Translations under genes and position numbers: made by a program | Source of the DNA: Monosiga brevicollis MX1 | Taxonomy: Eukaryota > Opisthokonta > Choanoflagellata > Craspedida > Salpingoecidae | NCBI RefSeq assembly: GCF_000002865.3 | Contig: NW_001865050.1 | Span: forward strand, 989,762-1,053,761 | DNA length: 64,000 bases | Direction of reading: 5' to 3' | The notes under the pieces: generated by a model | The model's database searches: none | Seen by the model: the letters and a program-made list of their open reading frames with translations, nothing else | What the model was told of the DNA's origin: nothing | Part shown: in pieces, positions 61,101-64,000 of the stretch | How the letters are laid out: each line of letters begins with the position of its first letter | Numbering within the stretch: the stretch's first letter is position 1

Positions 61101-64000
61101 TCCAGGACACATCTTGAATGATATGCTGATGTCTGCACTCGCGCGACACAATATTCAAAATAACCTTGCCAATTTCGGGCGATTCGAGAGCCAGCTCAAG
61201 GATAGCATGAGATCAGCCGTGGAACCTCTGCTGGAAGACCTCGAAGCGTTGAATTTACCCTTTGTTAATACCTTTGGTATCGACGCAATTCGTGATGGTC
61301 TGCTTGATGGCTTGTTCGGCTCAAACTTTTTCAAGAAGCTGCTGGAGCTTTTGCTGGACATTTTGGTAGCTATTTATGATGGCGTTGAGGGATTTCTGGA
61401 GTCTTTTACAGCACTTTTGTGTAAGATTTTGGAAATCGGAGGCCTCTTGAACAAGGAAGATTGCCCACCCGCACCAAAGCCCCTACAGTACCCATACCAA
61501 TGGCGATTGCCCTTACATTTACACCTGCATCCATGTGCATGTCAAGTGAGCGTCAGTCTTGGGGCCAATACAACTCTTGCCAGCTTCAACTTGTGCAGCT
61601 CGACCCACGATTTGAGCACTTGGCAAGACGCATCCTTCTTTCAAGATCATCAAAATGTTAGCAGTGACATGATTTGTGCCGACATTACGGTGCATGCTTG
61701 GCCAAACTTGACCATCGACACTGATGGTGTTAGTATTCGATGGCCTTACGATGCCCCTGCTCTCAACATTGAGCTGGAGGCGGAATTTGACAACTTGTCA
61801 TTCTCTGGCTATTTTGGTCGGCTCGCCGTGGAGTTTGGCCCCGATAACCAACAAGGAGCCAAAGGTCACGTAGGCTTTGCAGCCCCAGTCTGGGCGTCTC
61901 CTCCGCGACCTGATGGGAAACAGGATCTTAAGCTGGGCGTGCCGTCGAGGCTTGAGGCATCACTAGGTGGCCGTGCTGCTGTCGCGTACCTATCCTCTGA
62001 TCCTGCCTCTGATCCTGCGTCAGATTTTGACGCAAGCCCCCGGATCGAGGCGACGATTGCTGCCGAATTTGACATCGAAGACGGTGTTCTTGTGGTGCAC
62101 AAGCTTCATTTCGAGGATGTATTGATATGTCTGGCATCACTTGCTGAGCAGCTCGGCGGCGCGTTCGATTTTATGGATCACGGTTTTATCGGCTTTTTAC
62201 GACAAACATTGGACTTGCTGCGCACTCCTCTTCCCCTTGAGCCGCTGATTACCGTCTCCATACTGGATCTTCTCATGATGTATGCATATGTCTTCACGAC
62301 ACCCTTTTCTAATCTTTCCCACTTCATTGCCATGCTTGACGATTTGGGTGAAACATTTGATTTGCTAAAATTGCTTAAAGAACAGCTGAGCGATGCCACG
62401 TGCAAAACGCTGTATGGGGTGGCGGAGGTGTTTTCGTTAGCCTTTTCTACCATTGAACAAGGCATTACCACGATAGGCGACATGCAGTTCAATATTTTCT
62501 CGGATAGCGGTACAGTGAACATTGGTGACGCTTTGTCCTTTTTTGGAGCCGTGTTTGTGCGTCGAGACTTTGGGATCTACTTGCCCATTCTTGCCGCGGA
62601 GGGCCTTTCGGGCTACGTTGGACGTGAGGTGCTAGGTGGACTGGACGCATTGACAGGGCGGGCGCCTGATGTGGCCGCCATCGGTCAGTGCGACACTCTC
62701 CTCTTGTATGCGTCGCTTCCAAGTATTGCGGCGGAAATCGGCTATGCAATGCCATTGGGCGTTTATGGGCCTTTGCTGGCCTCGGCCATGATTAAGCTCA
62801 CGGGATCAGCTGATATGGGGGAATACTACGTCTGTGCAAATAGCCGTCAACCCCTAAGTGCATTGGGCGCCTTATCAGGCTTGAGTGTTGATACCTATAT
62901 TCCAACTGTAAACAGTCGGACGAATAAACCTGTCCAACCATGGAAACTATCGGCATCTGTTGCAGCTGGCCTGAGCGCAGACGCAATGTTCCTCAAAGCC
63001 TCGCTTGCTCTTGCTGTGGGTTACGAGATGTTCAATGAAATTTATAGCCCATATCCTGGCTATTCAACGCTCAACTTTTTGTTCCGCGTGATTCATGCCA
63101 ATAGCGACAAACTAAGCGATAGCTTCATCAGGACTCAAAACTTCTACGCCCAAATATCTCTAGGCGTGTACGTGTGCTGGTTTGTTCCGTTCAAGCGAAA
63201 GTGCAGCGAAGTACTAGGTGCTTCCGCTCAATACAATTTCATTTCCCACAAACGTACTCCGAGTTTTCCAGAAACACTTGCGGATAGCAATGGCCACATC
63301 GATTTGAGAAACGCCGCGGCGATGGACCAAACAGGCGAGGCTGGGAAGCTTTTTGCTGGCTTGGCACAAACCCCGCCGCGACTGGGCTACCCTGCCGTAG
63401 CAGCATCTTTTACGGCCGTTGCCAAGGCAAATGATGCAATGACGGTCGCAGAAACGGTGCAGGGTAAGGCTTTGTCTGCAGTTCACATACAGTACACCGA
63501 CCAACCTTACGTGTTTGAGACCAGCAACATGGCTCTGCCAATTGCAACGCTGCCACGTGGTGCGGACGTTCGAGTGCTCTCCTTTTCGGACGAGGATCCC
63601 TTGACAGGGACCTCACAGCTCGAATACACGATTGACGCATTTGGTGTCCAGCCTGGCGGTGGCATGGGCCAGTTGGGACTCGAGGACGGCTGCGAGTCGT
63701 TATGGCTTGTGGCTCCTCAGGACAATGCAGAAGTTAGCTTGAAAGGCACGCCTTGTGCTACTACTATTGACGCATTTAATCGAGCTCGTGTCAACATTGT
63801 GGCCAGCAGCGTCACAGACTTTTCCAGCGGCGCAGTTTTGGTCGCCACCAGCGCTGGGGCATGGGAACATGCGCCCAGAATGGATGCGTCTGCGCCACTT
63901 CATCATCTGGCCACAAGTGGCAGCAATATTGGCCCATACAGTATTTTGATAGCCGTCTCGGATGTCATTGAGATCGATCTGACAGGCACAGCTGTGACAG
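55147..64000 (+). CDS. giant secreted glycoprotein, intronless, right end beyond window
   Basis: One frame stays open from the ATG at 55147 (perfect GCCACCATG context) to the window edge: more than 2,950 codons without a stop or any need for introns. The start encodes a signal peptide (MHKRLPLALVSALTLALTF). The rest is a Leu/Ala/Ser/Thr-rich, beta-rich extracellular-looking chain with many N-glycosylation sequons (NATLQ, NATLDL, NATLSS, NVSLTAP, NGSIVLL, NATVSLSL) and few cysteines. Themes recur loosely, such as an amphipathic LxxxL stretch followed by NATLxL, suggesting decayed long repeats, but no exact repeat or known domain was recognised. A Pro/His-rich low-complexity piece lies near 60740-60830, and SDPASDPASD near 62000. 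No transmembrane segment can be called with confidence, and the C-terminus is not in view. Function unknown; an extracellular matrix, theca or adhesion role is only a guess. Confidence 0.85.
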   Translation, partial: MHKRLPLALVSALTLALTFENGLALPSSVCASLRASLPAGPQTDSLVCPELSNLDDLHTGCDKAVAAKLSNTSFTVAPTAIHHCSFVEGPTQPIDHRHLQTAHISNATFQAFYSIEFDASTASVAVHVRLEVNLTLSGSMAGYVVADEDPHYLWAESRLVFPLGARPIALWQAKLEPPKEADATELVLTDINAMDGLPALIVAGLGAPHSHPNSLLPASAALNILNLPPRWLAPLWDSPSTLNLAARALLPRALPDPSSPRLVGVGGLLSYDGVLAPGDLLQIDVLLAEPEERSRLAADVATQLELMLDSALINASLPCPRLRNESALFDALQTMNDLTLFVNHSSAQVIFMGLSFATHVTIDCGTTFGPEMSEHRPFLSLSLEARLQKITGLPVTFFAAPTLAVSMLQSLDVPISGRASGVLVNGSTSAANADAPLVALQPAQLFSSDATSAPAPDFALTNATRLQSIFDALRQELLTLVPSDALPLRRAIFRILPDLNSSFIWDRCAAKAPLPTLRSCLFDALTAHADLDPRFTPSNQLFITVHLTGKDSYDDPSSNLNATLQAVNEQIQGLNVSLGALNLSASELDFDADTQADLSYTLYAELMIPCLTDPSPTAHVQAEEVHAMLALQAPSYGRSIHDNCGEDARNCSLWALDLNATLDLAHTPRERPTVSIGFPALGTSARALSTGALSIPRGRASLPTTTLPTALSDTAKAISTPLETSLLTGLQLSQYNDLGPLNLLEASDFSSLVGDSLTEALTISNGDLPSAEAALEHILAQLLGNSSAYYVQVSASLVAAGLEPGADPVQTATSLLSVDLLFAVSVHTFLSIDSSTTPWAGKLSTERLNLVVPLVTTLTLALDLSPTGPSAGGQRATASLLRRASTVIGGLHLAAHLSMETAIAMTAEFQLALAAANGMPDSNSKATLSINATLSSEEVVNLEASISSLGSNATALDLAFPRLQQRKGVDPDVAMAQFKSLAGLPATLLRSANTPVAPGLDPSRYHDLSQGAAELTAALSSALQRPAIPQPIVAIAKSVATADLRNVAKLLLNVTLVDDSMPTMPPTSSFQCILEEGGAVLDYSSCTHLVQSLNAQLESCGVGDILRFTSNTVVNFGGACDELSSLSLQIAHPGGLIPLTVSTIVPGSEATHVLDGLQGRIYNDNNTAPSCTSWTSCAQLQQGLIDSSARTPAVKRTTVSAKDAASLFPFSDAVTLDLRPYYPEAFSAVQLPPAQLPAYTYAQNLTRATELEASSGQLRVLLGGAQGTNGQAICPTGGPFNRTMRRRSKNTADAPQNYAPAEVTVSLSTAPLIVALDTPPQVVNGSIVLLSLPLNVSLTAPNSSNVSLILKTALRARGGVLLDSWNHNISFNIPNGSLVQEVFCPALRAAIPTELRTILRCDVSEYQDWRHLKRVTRLSGPPPEMLQVQLIATPTLANSSIYGDAMLIPEDLQLNNSTLDGLRMTMTAFPPRFAMMVSDLRVASHVEVEMPDNTKRAYVTVGPIAMGARHLAGSAKLNVTVQQSSATSLTRLEDAIRAVAQPSMLDMAGLEVLVDIHGEQLIQGLRPCLSAVGADDLAAVDIKMHAGVAATLPTSSHLDAILFGTSQRAGSHLYALATNLSWEVSFENGTGSGRQALQSLLLADLQLPCKIARTLAQSSAEAGRQQLAQTALPFLTASLAKPLDHALSASLANAAGSLCALTYATLDDLCIQLSSFLSLPLICGGGASALTFSNNTVELWLTADNLNATTPTTVAFETAFFLNESSFPEGVSILPSESMFGNVRINATVSLSLDPRASNAREDCGDLSMPTMPVRFAPGSHLSLSASFAFVGDACLYMGPLPVCFRQSSIALEEATLAVMLNSLSPPPSPGKRSHHKAPRSQTPLHLQPLLEPHVLFEGRARLDGLMEIDSDYCQLTLEVHNLTAYALALLSWQHTPGNESNGTAPDGTPLHIGSMHSHELVMYLEALQEQAGPNAPFSLSSINCPGHILNDMLMSALARHNIQNNLANFGRFESQLKDSMRSAVEPLLEDLEALNLPFVNTFGIDAIRDGLLDGLFGSNFFKKLLELLLDILVAIYDGVEGFLESFTALLCKILEIGGLLNKEDCPPAPKPLQYPYQWRLPLHLHLHPCACQVSVSLGANTTLASFNLCSSTHDLSTWQDASFFQDHQNVSSDMICADITVHAWPNLTIDTDGVSIRWPYDAPALNIELEAEFDNLSFSGYFGRLAVEFGPDNQQGAKGHVGFAAPVWASPPRPDGKQDLKLGVPSRLEASLGGRAAVAYLSSDPASDPASDFDASPRIEATIAAEFDIEDGVLVVHKLHFEDVLICLASLAEQLGGAFDFMDHGFIGFLRQTLDLLRTPLPLEPLITVSILDLLMMYAYVFTTPFSNLSHFIAMLDDLGETFDLLKLLKEQLSDATCKTLYGVAEVFSLAFSTIEQGITTIGDMQFNIFSDSGTVNIGDALSFFGAVFVRRDFGIYLPILAAEGLSGYVGREVLGGLDALTGRAPDVAAIGQCDTLLLYASLPSIAAEIGYAMPLGVYGPLLASAMIKLTGSADMGEYYVCANSRQPLSALGALSGLSVDTYIPTVNSRTNKPVQPWKLSASVAAGLSADAMFLKASLALAVGYEMFNEIYSPYPGYSTLNFLFRVIHANSDKLSDSFIRTQNFYAQISLGVYVCWFVPFKRKCSEVLGASAQYNFISHKRTPSFPETLADSNGHIDLRNAAAMDQTGEAGKLFAGLAQTPPRLGYPAVAASFTAVAKANDAMTVAETVQGKALSAVHIQYTDQPYVFETSNMALPIATLPRGADVRVLSFSDEDPLTGTSQLEYTIDAFGVQPGGGMGQLGLEDGCESLWLVAPQDNAEVSLKGTPCATTIDAFNRARVNIVASSVTDFSSGAVLVATSAGAWEHAPRMDASAPLHHLATSGSNIGPYSILIAVSDVIEIDLTGTAVT

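Overview
The window is nuclear DNA of a small, gene-dense eukaryote. Genes are packed on both strands, with short introns of roughly 50 to 200 bases (GT-AG, one clear GC-AG) and intergenic gaps of about 0.4 to 2 kb. Gene content combines conserved eukaryotic housekeeping genes with a non-receptor tyrosine kinase, an SH2-TIR protein, a Kelch-ectodomain receptor kinase of the TKL group and a bHLH-PAS-like factor. That mix fits a choanoflagellate, most likely Monosiga or a close relative. The organism is an inference, because no database search was possible.

Layout, left to right. 0.3-4.7 kb (-): a GMAP-210/Rud3-type golgin. 5.4-9.1 kb (-): an unrecognised multi-pass membrane protein with a long helical tail. 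9.8-12.3 kb (-): ZC3HC1/NIPA. 12.7-15.2 kb (-): transcription elongation factor IWS1/Spn1. 15.9-16.7 kb (+): cornichon. 17.2-18.1 kb (-): glia maturation factor. 18.9-20.4 kb (+): a dTDP-glucose 4,6-dehydratase-like enzyme (TGDS). 20.8-22.5 kb (-): proteasome ATPase PSMC2/Rpt1. 22.5-24.5 kb: intergenic, with a 50-base assembly gap and GA repeats. 24.5-28.8 kb (+): the mitochondrial dynamin OPA1/Mgm1. 29.3-30.0 kb (-): a Get2/CAMLG-like tail-anchor receptor. 30.8-32.2 kb (-): a bHLH factor with a PAS-like domain. 33.7-37.1 kb (-): prenylcysteine oxidase. 37.6-38.5 kb (+): signal peptidase subunit SPCS3.

The second half turns to signalling. Three consecutive minus-strand genes (38.9-50.9 kb) encode a Kelch/EGF receptor with a TKL kinase domain, an SH2 plus proline-rich plus TIR protein, and a compact PUB-domain tyrosine kinase. 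They are followed by WDR76/Cmr1 (51.7-54.2 kb, -). From 55.1 kb to the right edge runs one uninterrupted plus-strand reading frame of more than 2,950 codons. It encodes a giant secreted, sequon-rich protein and has no intron, unlike every other long gene here.

Several products act in the secretory pathway: golgin tethering, cornichon export from the ER, Get2 insertion of tail-anchored proteins, and SPCS3 signal-peptide cleavage. They are interleaved with unrelated genes and I see no operon-like logic. The most novel material is the PUB-tyrosine kinase, which has a Cys in place of the HRD arginine and no activation-loop tyrosine, beside the SH2-TIR protein whose phosphotyrosine-binding arginine appears to be His. 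Simple repeats (GA/CT and GT/CA) are abundant and often lie just upstream of start codons. I saw no transposon, retroelement, viral remnant, tRNA, rRNA or CRISPR.
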